The notes beneath the pieces are model-generated. The model saw only the letters and a list, made by a program, of their open reading frames with translations, had not been told where the DNA came from and did no database searches. Made by a program: the position numbers and the translations under genes. Shown piece by piece: positions 1 to 9,245 of a stretch of DNA of 64,000 nt. This DNA comes from Pseudarthrobacter sp. NS4 (lineage in GTDB: Bacteria; Actinomycetota; Actinomycetes; Actinomycetales; Micrococcaceae), in assembly GCF_024758005.1 (NCBI RefSeq), contig NZ_CP103288.1, forward strand, positions 1,488,001-1,552,000, written 5' to 3'. Every line of letters starts with the position of its first letter. The stretch's first letter is position 1.

Positions 1-1
1 C

Positions 2-385
2 ACCGGCATGGTGGAAGCGATGTCAGCGTGGCTGGTACAGATCATTCCCGCCTCCATGGGCCCGTTCCTGGCCGTCATCACCGGCGTCCTGAGCATCCCC
101 ATGACGTTCTTCATGAGCAACGATGCCTTCTACTTTGGCGTCCTGCCGGTCCTCAGCGAGACCGCCGCCCACTACGGAATCAGTGCGGCCGAGATGGCCC
201 GGGCCTCCATCACCGGCCAGCCGTTCCACATGCAGAGCCCGCTGGTTCCCGCCATCCTGCTCCTGGTGTCGCTGGCCAAGGTCGATCTCGGCGACCACCA
301 CAAGAAAGTCCTGTGGCGCAGCGCCGTAGTATCCCTGGTCATGCTGGGAATTGGCATGCTGACCGGAGCCATCGGGATCGGTTAG
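2..385 (+). CDS. Citrate/metal symporter, CitMHS family, C-terminal part
   Basis: This is the 3' end of a gene that begins before the window; the reading frame is open from the first bases, so the ATG at 8 is internal. The visible residues form hydrophobic membrane segments with the sequence FFMSNDAFYFGVLPVLSE, which is typical of the CitMHS family that imports citrate complexed with Mg2+ or Ca2+ by proton symport. The next strong feature is a hairpin terminator at 438-475, so the gene ends its transcription unit. The substrate is inferred from family membership only. Confidence 0.8.
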   Translation, partial: TGMVEAMSAWLVQIIPASMGPFLAVITGVLSIPMTFFMSNDAFYFGVLPVLSETAAHYGISAAEMARASITGQPFHMQSPLVPAILLLVSLAKVDLGDHHKKVLWRSAVVSLVMLGIGMLTGAIGIG

Positions 386-437
386 TCTGTAGCTGCCGGC
401 GGTGCTGCCCCCTGTGGGCGGCAGCCCGGCATGAAGG

Positions 438-475
438 TGCCCGTCTGACGCCCGCTGGGGGCCGTCAGACGGGCA
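438..475 (+). terminator. Hairpin terminator between citrate transporter and gatC
   Basis: A perfect 13-bp stem (TGCCCGTCTGACG at 438-450 pairs with 463-475) encloses a 12-base loop. The trailing T-tract is weak (TCATCGTTT). It sits 53 bases after the transporter stop codon and 58 bases before gatC, so it separates the two transcription units. Confidence 0.65.
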
Positions 476-533
476 TCATCGTTTCCCCACTAGAATGGAT
501 CGGAAATCAATTCAAACTTTGCAGGGGAGATCC

Positions 534-830
534 ATGGCTGCGATCAACCGTGACGACGTTGCGCATCTCGCGCGGCTCGCTCACATCGAGATGAGTGCCC
601 AAGAGCTGGACAGGATGGCCGGAGAACTGGCCGTCATCGTTGATGCGGTCAAATCCGTCAGTCAGGCCGCCGGTGATGATGTCCCGGCAACGTCCCACCC
701 CATTCCGCTGACCAACGTGTTCCGCGAGGACGTTGTGGGACACACCTTTACTGCGGAACAGGCACTCTCCGGTGCCCCCGATTCCGACGAAAACCGTTTC
801 AAGGTCCCGGCAATCCTGGATGAGGCATAA
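534..830 (+). CDS. gatC: Aspartyl/glutamyl-tRNA amidotransferase subunit C
   Basis: GatC is the small stabilising subunit of the GatCAB amidotransferase, which converts Glu-tRNA(Gln) and Asp-tRNA(Asn) into the correctly amidated tRNAs in the cytoplasm. The protein is 98 aa, the usual length, and begins MAAINRDDVAHLARLAHIEM, the family's conserved N-terminus. An upstream in-frame ATG at 495 exists, but 534 is chosen because GGGGAGA lies just in front and the family starts here. gatA follows 3 bases after the stop, and gatA and gatB overlap, so the three genes form one operon. Confidence 0.93.
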   Translation: MAAINRDDVAHLARLAHIEMSAQELDRMAGELAVIVDAVKSVSQAAGDDVPATSHPIPLTNVFREDVVGHTFTAEQALSGAPDSDENRFKVPAILDEA

Positions 831-833
831 CCC

Positions 834-2414
834 ATGACTGACTCAAACGAACTCATCCGCCTGTCCGCGGCGCAGCTGGCCGAAAAGCTGGCTGCAGGCG
901 AGGTCACCTCCGTCGAGGTCACCCAGGCGTACCTGGACCGGATCGCCGAAGTGGACGGCGGCGAACGCGGCGTGAACGCGTTCCTGCACATCAACGCGGA
1001 GGAAGCCCTCGCGGTCGCCGCCGAAGTCGATGCCATCCGCGCCGCCGGCGGCGCCGGGGCGGAGGCCCTGCACGTCCTGGCCGGTGTCCCCATCGCGGTC
1101 AAGGACCTCATTGTCACGGTCGGCCAGCCCACCACGGCGGGATCCAGGATCCTCGAGGGCTGGCACAGCCCCTACGACGCCACAGTCGTGGAACGCCTGC
1201 GCGCGGCGAAGATGCCCATCCTGGGCAAGACCAACCTGGACGAGTTCGCCATGGGCTCCTCCACCGAGCACTCGGCCTACGGTCCCACCCGCAACCCCTG
1301 GGACCTGGACCGCATCCCCGGCGGTTCCGGTGGCGGCTCCGCTGCCGCCGTCGCCGCATTTGAAGCACCCCTGGCGCTGGGTACCGACACCGGCGGTTCC
1401 ATCCGCCAGCCGGGTGCCGTCACCGGCACCGTCGGCGTGAAGCCCACGTACGGCAGCGTTTCCCGGTACGGTGCAATCGCCATGGCTTCCTCGCTGGACC
1501 AGATCGGCCCGGTTTCACGGACGGTCCTGGATTCCGCCCTCCTGCATGAGGTCATCGGCGGGCACGACCCCCGCGACTCCACCTCGCTGCCGGACCCGCT
1601 GGCAGACCTCGTGGCCGCAGCCAAGACCGGCAACGTCGAGGGCATGCGGATCGGCATCATCAAGGAACTCCACGGTGAGGGCTACCAGGCCGGCGTCGAA
1701 AACCGCTTCAATGACTCCCTGGCGCTGCTCGAGGAAGCCGGCGCGGAAATCGTTGAGGTCTCCTGCCCCAACTTCCAGTACGCACTGGGCGCCTACTACC
1801 TGATCATGCCCTCCGAGGCGTCCTCCAACCTCGCCAAGTTCGACGGCGTCCGGTACGGCCTGCGCGTCCTCCCCGAGGACGGACCCATGACCATCGAACG
1901 CGTCATGGGCGCCACCCGCGCCGCCGGCTTCGGCGACGAAGTCAAGCGCCGTATCATCCTGGGCACCTACGCCCTGAGCGCCGGTTACTACGATGCCTAC
2001 TACGGATCGGCACAGAAGGTCCGAACCCTCGTGCAGCGCGACTTCGACGCCGCCTTCACCGTCGCGGACGTCCTGATCTCACCCACGGCCCCCACCACCG
2101 CCTTCCGCCTCGGCGAAAAGCTGGACGACCCGCTGGCCATGTACCTCAACGACGTCGCCACCATCCCGGCCAACCTGGCCGGCGTCCCGGGCCTGTCCCT
2201 GCCCGGCGGCCTGGCGGACGAGGACGGACTGCCCGTTGGCATCCAGCTGCTCGCCCCCGCCCGTGAGGACGCACGGCTGTACCGGGTGGGCGCTGTCCTG
2301 GAATCGCTGCTTGAAGCGAAGTGGGGAGGCCCGCTGCTGCAGAGCGCACCGGACCTCGCCGCAGCGGTGGCGGAGCCTGCCCAGACCCTTGTTGGAAGCC
2401 AGGAGGCAAAATAA
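834..2414 (+). CDS. gatA: Aspartyl/glutamyl-tRNA amidotransferase subunit A
   Basis: GatA is the glutaminase/amidase subunit of GatCAB; it releases ammonia from glutamine and channels it to GatB. The 526-aa protein carries the amidase signature with the Ser-cisSer-Lys triad: Lys90 in GVPIAVK, Ser165 in IPGGSGGGS and nucleophile Ser189 in GTDTGGS. The spacings (75 and 24 residues) match the family. It starts 3 bases after gatC, and its TAA stop shares one base with the gatB ATG, so translation is probably coupled. Presence of GatCAB suggests the organism uses the indirect route for Gln-tRNA and possibly Asn-tRNA. Confidence 0.95.
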   Translation: MTDSNELIRLSAAQLAEKLAAGEVTSVEVTQAYLDRIAEVDGGERGVNAFLHINAEEALAVAAEVDAIRAAGGAGAEALHVLAGVPIAVKDLIVTVGQPTTAGSRILEGWHSPYDATVVERLRAAKMPILGKTNLDEFAMGSSTEHSAYGPTRNPWDLDRIPGGSGGGSAAAVAAFEAPLALGTDTGGSIRQPGAVTGTVGVKPTYGSVSRYGAIAMASSLDQIGPVSRTVLDSALLHEVIGGHDPRDSTSLPDPLADLVAAAKTGNVEGMRIGIIKELHGEGYQAGVENRFNDSLALLEEAGAEIVEVSCPNFQYALGAYYLIMPSEASSNLAKFDGVRYGLRVLPEDGPMTIERVMGATRAAGFGDEVKRRIILGTYALSAGYYDAYYGSAQKVRTLVQRDFDAAFTVADVLISPTAPTTAFRLGEKLDDPLAMYLNDVATIPANLAGVPGLSLPGGLADEDGLPVGIQLLAPAREDARLYRVGAVLESLLEAKWGGPLLQSAPDLAAAVAEPAQTLVGSQEAK

Positions 2415-3922
2415 TGAACACCGAGACAATCCTGAGCTTCGAAGAGGCCATGGAGAAGTACGATCCCGTCCTGGGGTTCGAGGTCCACGTGGAGCTCAAC
2501 ACCAAGACCAAGATGTTCTCCTCCGCGCCGAACGTTTTCGGTGACGAGCCCAACACCAACGTCAACGAAGTGGACCTCGGCATGCCCGGCGTCCTCCCGG
2601 TGGTGAACAGGACCGCCGTCGAATCCTCCATCAAGATCGGCCTGGCACTCAACTGCAAGATCGCAGAGAGCTGCCGGTTTGCCCGGAAGAACTACTTCTA
2701 CCCGGACACCCCCAAGAACTTTCAGACGTCCCAGTACGACGAACCCATCGCGTACGACGGGTACCTGGACATCGAGCTGTCCGACGGCACCGTGTTCCGC
2801 GTGGAAATCGAGCGCGCCCACATGGAAGAGGACGCCGGAAAGCTGACCCACATGGGCGGGGCCACGGGCCGCATCCACGGCGCCGACTTCTCGCTGGTGG
2901 ACTACAACCGCGCCGGTGTTCCGCTGGTGGAAATTGTCACGAAACCCATCGAAGGAGCCGGCTCCCGGGCGCCTGAACTGGCCAAGGCCTATGTGGCTGC
3001 GGTCCGTGAAATCGTGAAGAACCTTGGCGTGTCCGACGCCCGGATGGAACGCGGCAACGTGCGCTGCGACGCCAACGTTTCGCTCCGTCCGCACGGCCGT
3101 GAACGGTTCGGCATCCGCTCCGAAACCAAGAACGTGAACTCGCTGCGCGCCGTCGAGCACGCCGTCCGCTACGAGATCCAGCGCCACGCCGCCGTCCTGG
3201 ACGCCGGCAACCCCGTGGTGCAGGAAACCCGCCACTGGCACGAGGACACCCGCACCACCACCTCGGGCCGTCCCAAGTCCGACGCCGACGACTACCGCTA
3301 CTTCCCGGAGCCGGACCTGGTTCCCCTTGTCGCCTCGCGCGAATGGGTCGAGGAGCTCCGGGCCACCCTGCCCGAGCCGCCGGCCGCCCGCCGCAAGCGC
3401 CTGCAGGCCGACTGGGGCTACTCCGACCTGGAATTCCGCGACGTGGTGAATGCCGGCGTCATGGACGAGATCGAGGAAACCATCGCCGCCGGTGCGTCCG
3501 CCTCCGTGGCACGCAAATGGTGGATGGGCGAGATCGTGGGCCGCGCCAAGAACGCCGACGTGGACCCCGGCCAGCTCGGCGTCCGTCCCGCCACCATCGT
3601 GGAACTGTCGCGCATGGTGGAAGAGGGCAAGATCAACAACAAAATGGCTTCGGAGGTGCTGGACGGCGTACTCGCCGGCGAAGGCACCCCGGAGGAGATC
3701 GTCGAAAAGCGCGGCCTCGCCGTCGTATCCGACGACGGCCCCCTGCTGGAAGCCATCGACGCCGCCCTGGCCGCGCAGCCAGGCGTCGCCGACAAGATCC
3801 GCGGCGGCAAGGTACAGGCCGTCGGCGCCATCGTGGGCGGCGTCATGAAAGCCACCCGTGGCCAGGCCGACGCGGGGCGGGTCCGCGAGCTGATCCTGGA
3901 GAAGCTGGGCGTCACCGTCTAA
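2414..3922 (+). CDS. gatB: Aspartyl/glutamyl-tRNA amidotransferase subunit B
   Basis: GatB phosphorylates the misacylated aminoacyl-tRNA and transfers ammonia to it. The 502-aa protein begins [20 protein letters not shown] and contains [31 protein letters not shown] and [19 protein letters not shown], all typical of the GatB catalytic domain, followed by the C-terminal tRNA-binding YqeY-like tail. The frame is open upstream, but ATG 2414 is preceded by a perfect AGGAGG (2401-2406) and overlaps the gatA stop. A palindromic repeat that could act as a terminator begins 9 bases after the stop. Confidence 0.95.
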   Translation: MNTETILSFEEAMEKYDPVLGFEVHVELNTKTKMFSSAPNVFGDEPNTNVNEVDLGMPGVLPVVNRTAVESSIKIGLALNCKIAESCRFARKNYFYPDTPKNFQTSQYDEPIAYDGYLDIELSDGTVFRVEIERAHMEEDAGKLTHMGGATGRIHGADFSLVDYNRAGVPLVEIVTKPIEGAGSRAPELAKAYVAAVREIVKNLGVSDARMERGNVRCDANVSLRPHGRERFGIRSETKNVNSLRAVEHAVRYEIQRHAAVLDAGNPVVQETRHWHEDTRTTTSGRPKSDADDYRYFPEPDLVPLVASREWVEELRATLPEPPAARRKRLQADWGYSDLEFRDVVNAGVMDEIEETIAAGASASVARKWWMGEIVGRAKNADVDPGQLGVRPATIVELSRMVEEGKINNKMASEVLDGVLAGEGTPEEIVEKRGLAVVSDDGPLLEAIDAALAAQPGVADKIRGGKVQAVGAIVGGVMKATRGQADAGRVRELILEKLGVTV

Positions 3923-3931
3923 CCACCCCCC

Positions 3932-3994
3932 AACTGGGTAGCAGTTGATGTCGTTTTGAGCGGTCATAACGACATCTACTGCTACCCGGTTTTT
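3932..3994. repeat. Palindromic repeat, copy 1, downstream of gatB
   Basis: A long imperfect hairpin: AACTGGGTAGCAG (3932 onward) to TGTCGTTTT on the left, and AACGACATCTACTGCTACC followed by GGTTTTT on the right. The right side ends in five T residues (3990-3994), so it could terminate gatB transcription. A related palindrome lies at 4737-4794, and the comparable arms agree at about 20 of 26 positions by eye. The pair suggests a dispersed palindromic (REP-like) family rather than two unrelated terminators. Confidence 0.6.
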
Positions 3995-4124
3995 GTTAAG
4001 TAGTACTCGCTTCCCGGCAGCCGCAGACTACTCGTGTGCGGCGCTGCCGCCCCGCTCTACACTGAAGCTCCAGGGCGCCGTTTCGCGGGAGAAGGGCCCT
4101 GCCGTTGCTGTGGGAGGTATGGAG

Positions 4125-4742
4125 ATGCCGGTAAGGGAACCGCTGGGATTCCGCAAGGCCGCGCTCGGTGGAGCCGTGGCACTCGCGCTGACCGGGACCG
4201 GGGTGGCGTTCGCGTGGTCCGCCAGTGACTCGCTGCCGCCTGCTCCGTCGTCGTCAACGTCCGGGCCCGGAAAGTCCGGCAAGGCTCCTGGCCAGGCCAA
4301 ATCCGGGCAGGACAAGCCTGACAAGTCACAGCGCCCCCAGCACCTGCACGGCGAGAGCGTGGTCAAAAAGGCCGACGGGACCTTCGAAACTGTGCTGGGC
4401 CAGCGGGGAACGGTCGAGTCCGTCAGCGACACCTCCATCACCGTCAGGAGCGACGACGGCTACACGCAGACGTACACGGTCAATGCCGAAACGAGGATCA
4501 CCAGGATCCCTTCCGCGGCCGCGGACGGCGGCCCGGCAAGGGGCGACGACGGCAAGCGGCTTAAGCCGTCAGACGGAACCATCGCGGACATCGCCGCAGG
4601 GGAGGTTGTCCGGATCTCCGGGGTCAGGAACGGTGGCCAGGCCACGGCGGAGCGGATCGCAGAGGGTGCCGGAGATGCGCCGGGGCTTGGAATGGGACGG
4701 GGCAACGGCCAGGGCAAGGGGCATGGCAGCGGAAGCAAGTAG
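4125..4742 (+). CDS. Secreted or membrane-anchored DUF5666 protein
   Basis: The 205-aa product has one hydrophobic segment (about residues 12-32, AALGGAVALALTGTGVAFAW) that reads as a signal peptide or N-terminal anchor. Next comes a low-complexity Ser/Pro/Gly/Lys linker, then a beta-rich DUF5666-like domain with GQRGTVESVSDTSITVRS and GEVVRISGVRNGGQATAERI. The C-terminus is glycine-rich. Function is unknown; such domains are usually extracytoplasmic. ATG 4125 is preferred to ATG 4119 because GGGAGG at 4112-4117 is then correctly spaced. Both flanks carry the same palindromic repeat, and the second copy begins at the TAG stop. Confidence 0.7.
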   Translation: MPVREPLGFRKAALGGAVALALTGTGVAFAWSASDSLPPAPSSSTSGPGKSGKAPGQAKSGQDKPDKSQRPQHLHGESVVKKADGTFETVLGQRGTVESVSDTSITVRSDDGYTQTYTVNAETRITRIPSAAADGGPARGDDGKRLKPSDGTIADIAAGEVVRISGVRNGGQATAERIAEGAGDAPGLGMGRGNGQGKGHGSGSK

Positions 4743-4794
4743 CAGCAGGTGCCGTTTTGGGCAATCAAAACGACACTTAGTGCTACCTGGTTGG
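4737..4794. repeat. Palindromic repeat, copy 2, overlapping a stop codon
   Basis: An imperfect hairpin with left arm AAGTAGCAGCAGGTGCCGTTT and right arm AAAACGACACTTAGTGCTACC. It resembles the repeat after gatB and includes the TAG stop of the DUF5666 gene. It lies between convergent genes and could terminate from either side, since T-rich or A-rich runs flank the loop. Confidence 0.55.
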
Positions 4795-4796
4795 GG

Positions 4797-5708
4797 TCAG
4801 CCCTGCTCCACAAGCCCCGCCATGATGTCCTGCAGCGCCTCGCACACGATCATGACCGAGCGGCGCTTCAGGTTCTCCGGCCGGGCAAGGAGGTCGATCC
4901 TCCGCCGGGTGCTGATGCCGGCAAGTGGCCTGAGCACGATGTCCGGGTTGAGGACCGGTCCGGCCGTGTACCGCGGCAGCAACCCCACCACCCCGCCGGC
5001 AGCCACCAGCGCCGCGACGGTGGAATAGTCGTTGATGCGGTGGACGATGTTCAGCTCGCGGCTGGACACGGCAGCGACGGCGGACAGTACATCGGCGGGG
5101 GAGTAGCCGGCGTGGCTGGTCACCCAGGCCTCACCGCCGACGTCGTCCGCTGTCACCGCCGGCTTTCCCGCCAGCCGGTGCCCGGCAGGCAGCGCCACAT
5201 CCAGCGGTTCGTGGGCCAGCGGGATCACCGTCACCCGTTCCGCGGGCCACCGGGGACTGTGGTCCATCCGGTGCGCGAGGACCAGGTCATACCGCGCCGT
5301 CAGGGCCGGAAAGTCCTGCTGCGCCACGTCCTCGTCGGAAAGTTCGACACGCGGCTGCCCGGGGGCGTCCAGCACTTTGGCCAGTGGCGCGAAGACCGCC
5401 TGCCCGGCACTGTGGAAGCCGCTGAGCGTCACCCTGCCGGCAGCCGATCCGTGATAGACCCCGATCGCACTCCTGGCATCGGCCATGGCGCTGACGACGG
5501 CGGCACCCGCGTCCGCCAGCACCTGCCCTGCCTCGGTAAGCACCAGGTTCCGGCCCTCCTTGCGGGTGAGTGGCACGTCCACGGTGCGCTGCAGAAGTGC
5601 CAAGTGCTGGGACACGGCCGACGGGGTGACCATAAGCGTGTCGGCCACCGCTTTGACGCTGCCCAAAGCGCCAAGTTCACGCAGGATTTCGAGCTGGTGG
5701 ATCTCCAT
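4797..5708 (-). CDS. LysR-family transcriptional regulator
   Basis: A 303-aa LysR protein. The N-terminal winged HTH ([20 protein letters not shown], then [20 protein letters not shown]) is followed by the LysR effector-binding domain with [12 protein letters not shown] near the C-terminus. It is transcribed away from tdh-kbl, with 133 bases between the two start codons. By the usual LysR rule it probably controls that operon and itself; the ligand is not evident. The stop lies just beyond palindromic repeat copy 2, facing the DUF5666 gene. Confidence 0.88.
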   Translation of the reverse strand: MEIHQLEILRELGALGSVKAVADTLMVTPSAVSQHLALLQRTVDVPLTRKEGRNLVLTEAGQVLADAGAAVVSAMADARSAIGVYHGSAAGRVTLSGFHSAGQAVFAPLAKVLDAPGQPRVELSDEDVAQQDFPALTARYDLVLAHRMDHSPRWPAERVTVIPLAHEPLDVALPAGHRLAGKPAVTADDVGGEAWVTSHAGYSPADVLSAVAAVSSRELNIVHRINDYSTVAALVAAGGVVGLLPRYTAGPVLNPDIVLRPLAGISTRRRIDLLARPENLKRRSVMIVCEALQDIMAGLVEQG

Positions 5709-5841
5709 CCAGCCAGTCTACGCATTAGCTGTAACTACATCGTCGATTGAGAAATTTGCTGTTGTGCTAAAGCTTCTTCCCCGCTCTAATGAGGAGGGCA
5801 GCGTCCTGCAGAAGAAGCCGCGACAAGGAGTAAGGAAGCGA

Positions 5842-6888
5842 ATGAAGGCTCTGTACAAGGCCGGCCCACAGGCCGGTTTCGAGCTGGTGGACCGCCCGGA
5901 GCCCGCAGCAGGTCCGGCCGACGTGAAAATCCGCGTCATGACCACCGGGATTTGCGGCACCGACCTTCACATCCAGTCCTGGGACTCCTGGGCACAGGGC
6001 ATCATCGAGGCACCACTGATCGCCGGGCACGAGTTCTACGGTGAAGTGGTGGAAACAGGCGGGGACGTCCGGGACGTCAAGGTAGGGGACCGGGTATCCG
6101 GCGAAGGCCACGTGGTGTGCGGAATCTGCCGGAACTGCCGTGCGGGGCGCCGCCAGATGTGCATCCACACGGTCAGCGTGGGCGTGCAGCGCGATGGTGC
6201 ATTTGCCGAATACGTGGTCATCCCGGAAACCAACGTGTGGGTTCACCACGACCCGTCGGTGACCCCTGAGCTGGGCGCCATCTTCGATCCGTTCGGCAAT
6301 GCGGTGCACACGGCTTTGAGCTTCCCGCTGGTGGGTGAGGACGTCCTGATCACAGGCGCCGGACCCATCGGACTGATGGCCATCGCCGTCGCCCGGCACG
6401 CCGGTGCCCGCAAGATCGCGATCACGGATGTCTCCCGTCCGCGGCTGGAGCTGGCCCGCCAGCTCGGCGCCGACATTGCCATCGACGTCTCCACCACGCG
6501 CGTCCGGGACGCCCAACGCGAACTGGGCATGCGGGAAGGCTTTGACATCGGCATGGAAATGTCCGGCCACCCGTCCGCCCTGCCGGAGATGATTGACAAC
6601 ATGAACCACGGCGGCCGGATTGCCATGCTGGGCCTGCCCAGCCAGGACATCACCATCGACTGGGGCAAAGTGGTCACCCACATGCTCACGCTCAAAGGCA
6701 TCTATGGCCGCGAGATGTACGAAACCTGGTATGCCATGAGTGCGATGCTCTCCTCAAACCCGGTGCTTCACGCGGCTGTCTCCGCCGTGGTCACCGATAC
6801 GCTCCCCGCCATGGAGTGGGAGAAGGGCTTTGACATTGCCCGCAGCGGCACGGGCGGCAAAGTTGTCCTCGACTGGACCCAACTCTAA
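5842..6888 (+). CDS. tdh: L-threonine 3-dehydrogenase
   Basis: This enzyme oxidises L-threonine to 2-amino-3-oxobutyrate with NAD+. The 348-aa protein is a zinc-dependent medium-chain dehydrogenase: catalytic-zinc motifs [11 protein letters not shown] and GHEFYGE, structural-zinc motif [15 protein letters not shown], and Rossmann motif GAGPIGLMA. The Tdh call rests on these motifs plus kbl 8 bases downstream, which encodes the next enzyme of the pathway. The frame extends far upstream, but ATG 5842 follows AAGGAGTAAGGAAG and matches the family N-terminus MKALYK. Confidence 0.92.
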   Translation: MKALYKAGPQAGFELVDRPEPAAGPADVKIRVMTTGICGTDLHIQSWDSWAQGIIEAPLIAGHEFYGEVVETGGDVRDVKVGDRVSGEGHVVCGICRNCRAGRRQMCIHTVSVGVQRDGAFAEYVVIPETNVWVHHDPSVTPELGAIFDPFGNAVHTALSFPLVGEDVLITGAGPIGLMAIAVARHAGARKIAITDVSRPRLELARQLGADIAIDVSTTRVRDAQRELGMREGFDIGMEMSGHPSALPEMIDNMNHGGRIAMLGLPSQDITIDWGKVVTHMLTLKGIYGREMYETWYAMSAMLSSNPVLHAAVSAVVTDTLPAMEWEKGFDIARSGTGGKVVLDWTQL

Positions 6889-6896
6889 GGAACACC

Positions 6897-8093
6897 ATGT
6901 ACACCTCCATCAAGGACCAGCTCCGCAGCGAGCTGGAGGACATCCGCACCGCCGGACTCTACAAAACCGAACGCAGCATCAACTCCCCGCAGTCCAGCCA
7001 CATCACGGCCGGCCGGATCGGTGCGGCCGGTGCCGACGTCCTGAACTTCTGCGCCAACAATTACCTTGGCCTGGCGGACCATCCCGAGATCATCAATACG
7101 GCAAAGGCCGCGATGGATGAGCGCGGGTTCGGCATGGCCAGCGTGAGGTTCATCTGCGGCACCCAGGACCTGCACCTGGAACTTGAAGCCCGCGTCTCGC
7201 GCTTCCTGGGCACCGAGGACACCATCCTGTTCTCCAGCTGCTTCGACGCCAACGGCGGCGTCTTCGAGTCCCTCTTCGGTGCGGACGACGCCGTCATCTC
7301 CGACGCACTCAACCACGCGTCCATCATCGACGGCATCAGGCTCTGCAAGGCGCAGCGGTTCCGTTACGGCAACCAGGACATGGCGGACCTGGAGGCAAAG
7401 CTCGTGGAAGCGAAGGACGCCCGGCGCAGGATCATCGTCACCGACGGCGTGTTCTCGATGGACGGCTACCTGGCTCCGCTGGAGGCCATCTGCGACCTCG
7501 CCGAAAAGCATGACGCCCTGGTCATGGTCGATGACTCGCACGCGGTCGGTTTCATGGGGGCCACCGGGGCGGGTACGCCCGAACATGCAGGCGTTGCGCA
7601 CCGGGTGGACATCTACACCGGCACTTTTGGCAAGGCCCTGGGCGGCGCGTCCGGCGGCTACGTCTCCGGGCGTGCCGAGGTAGTGGCCATGCTTCGGCAA
7701 AAGGCCAGGCCCTACCTCTTCTCCAATTCCCTGGCTCCGGCCATTGTTGCCGCCACCATCAAGGCGCTGGACCTGGTCGAAAATTCAGCGGCCCTGCGGC
7801 GGCGGCTCTTCGAAAATGCCGCCCTGTTCCGCCGGCGGATGACGGAGGAGGGTTTCGACCTCCTGCCCGGCGAACACGCAATTGTCCCGGTCATGTTTGG
7901 CGACGCCGTCCTGGCCGCCCAGCTGGCTGACCGGATGCTGCAGCACGGCGTCTTTGTCACCGCTTTCAGTTTCCCTGTGGTTCCTCGCGGCGCCGCGAGG
8001 ATCCGGGTGCAGCTGTCTGCCGCGCACTCCGCGGACGACGTCGAAGCCTGCGTGGGTGCCTTCGTCGCCAGCCGCGCCGAGGTGACCTCCTGA
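6897..8093 (+). CDS. kbl: Glycine C-acetyltransferase (2-amino-3-ketobutyrate CoA ligase)
   Basis: Kbl cleaves 2-amino-3-oxobutyrate with CoA to give glycine and acetyl-CoA, completing threonine degradation begun by Tdh. The 398-aa protein is a fold-type I PLP enzyme of the alpha-oxoamine synthase family: Asp in [11 protein letters not shown] and the PLP lysine Lys246 in [16 protein letters not shown]. Length and lysine position match the E. coli enzyme closely. It lies 8 bases after tdh with AAGG in the gap, so the two are co-transcribed. Confidence 0.94.
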   Translation: MYTSIKDQLRSELEDIRTAGLYKTERSINSPQSSHITAGRIGAAGADVLNFCANNYLGLADHPEIINTAKAAMDERGFGMASVRFICGTQDLHLELEARVSRFLGTEDTILFSSCFDANGGVFESLFGADDAVISDALNHASIIDGIRLCKAQRFRYGNQDMADLEAKLVEAKDARRRIIVTDGVFSMDGYLAPLEAICDLAEKHDALVMVDDSHAVGFMGATGAGTPEHAGVAHRVDIYTGTFGKALGGASGGYVSGRAEVVAMLRQKARPYLFSNSLAPAIVAATIKALDLVENSAALRRRLFENAALFRRRMTEEGFDLLPGEHAIVPVMFGDAVLAAQLADRMLQHGVFVTAFSFPVVPRGAARIRVQLSAAHSADDVEACVGAFVASRAEVTS

Positions 8094-8133
8094 CCACGCC
8101 GGTGTTCCGCTGCGACTCTGCAAGGATGGAAGC

Positions 8134-9234
8134 ATGGCAGCACATTACGATGTCCTGATTGTGGGCGGCGGCATCGCCGGATTGTCCCTGGCGTCCAGCC
8201 TGGCGGGCCGGTGCAGCGTGGCGCTGCTGGAGGCCGAGCAGGAGCTGGCCTACCACACATCCTCCCGCTCGGCCCGGCAGCTGATTCCCAGCTACGGCCC
8301 GCCGGTTGTCCAGGAGCTTACGGCCAGGACCCTGGAGCTGATGGCGGCCCGCGATGCCGAACTGCCCGAACCGGTCCTGACGCCGCGGAGCTTCATGCTG
8401 ATCGGGAGCGAAGCCGACGTGGCGGCGGAGGCCAGCGGTGCCATGCAGCCCATTACCCATGCCGAAGCTCTTGAGCTCTGCCCGGTGCTGGTTCCGGAAT
8501 CCTTCTCCGCAGCTGGCCTGGACACCGGGTCGTTCGGCTCCAACGCGCCCCTGCTGCTTGCCGACCACCGCCAGCGGGCGGAAGCCGCCGGGGCAGACAT
8601 ATTCACCGGATACAGGGTCCATTCCGCCCAGCGGCTGGGCTCCGGCTGGCAGGTGGGCGCAGGCACCGAAGCCTTCCAGGCGGGCGTCCTTGTCAACGCC
8701 GCCGGCGCGTGGGCCGACGAACTCGCCGTTATCAGTGGCGTGGAAAAGTTGGGTCTTCAGCCGTACCGGCGCACTGCGGCGATTGCCGCCGTCGGACATC
8801 CCCTGCCGGCGGGCAGCCCGATGGTGGCGGCCGCGGACAGCACGTTCTACTTCCGGCGGGAGGGCAGCGACGTGCTCATCTCGCCATCGGAGACAGTGCC
8901 CAGCGGGCCGGAGGACGCCCGGCCGCGGGCGGGCGATGTGGAGCGGCTCGTGGAGCGGCTGAATACGGTGACCACGCTCGGAATCACGGCGGTGCGCAAG
9001 GCCTGGACCGGACTCCGGACCGAAGCTGCCGACGGCGTCCCCGTGGCGGGGTTCGATGCTGAAGCATCGGGCTTTTACTGGCTCGCGGGGCAGGGCGGCT
9101 ACGGTTTCCAGACCTCGTCGGCCATGGCAGAACTGGCGGCGGAGCAGATTCTGGCAGGCCAGTCCGGGGGTGCCCGTCCGGAATCCCGGACAGCGCAGGC
9201 GCTGGCGGCCACCCGCTGGTCCGTCCGGCGCTGA
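8134..9234 (+). CDS. FAD-dependent amine/amino-acid oxidoreductase (DAO family)
   Basis: A 366-aa flavoprotein starting with the dinucleotide-binding motif DVLIVGGGIAGLSLASSLAG and ending with GFYWLAGQGGYGFQTSSAMAEL, the C-terminal FAD-binding signature of the DAO family (glycine oxidase, sarcosine oxidase and relatives). It starts 40 bases after kbl behind AAGGATGGAAG. Its position after a threonine-to-glycine pathway makes glycine, or another small amino acid, an attractive substrate, but that is inference. Related family members act on D-amino acids, dimethylglycine or 2-hydroxyglutarate, and the sequence does not decide. Confidence 0.8.
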   Translation: MAAHYDVLIVGGGIAGLSLASSLAGRCSVALLEAEQELAYHTSSRSARQLIPSYGPPVVQELTARTLELMAARDAELPEPVLTPRSFMLIGSEADVAAEASGAMQPITHAEALELCPVLVPESFSAAGLDTGSFGSNAPLLLADHRQRAEAAGADIFTGYRVHSAQRLGSGWQVGAGTEAFQAGVLVNAAGAWADELAVISGVEKLGLQPYRRTAAIAAVGHPLPAGSPMVAAADSTFYFRREGSDVLISPSETVPSGPEDARPRAGDVERLVERLNTVTTLGITAVRKAWTGLRTEAADGVPVAGFDAEASGFYWLAGQGGYGFQTSSAMAELAAEQILAGQSGGARPESRTAQALAATRWSVRR

Positions 9235-9245
9235 AGAATGGACCC

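Noticed and set aside
2000..3967. Long minus-strand open frame (655 codons) across gatA and gatB
   Set aside because: It runs antisense to two certain genes, has low-complexity Gly/Val/His-rich composition, and is explained by the high-GC codon bias of gatA and gatB.
5725..5770. TTAGC...GCTAA pair and ATCGTCGAT in the LysR-tdh gap as an operator
   Set aside because: Arms are short and widely spaced and the palindrome is weak; a LysR site is likely somewhere here but cannot be pinned down by eye.
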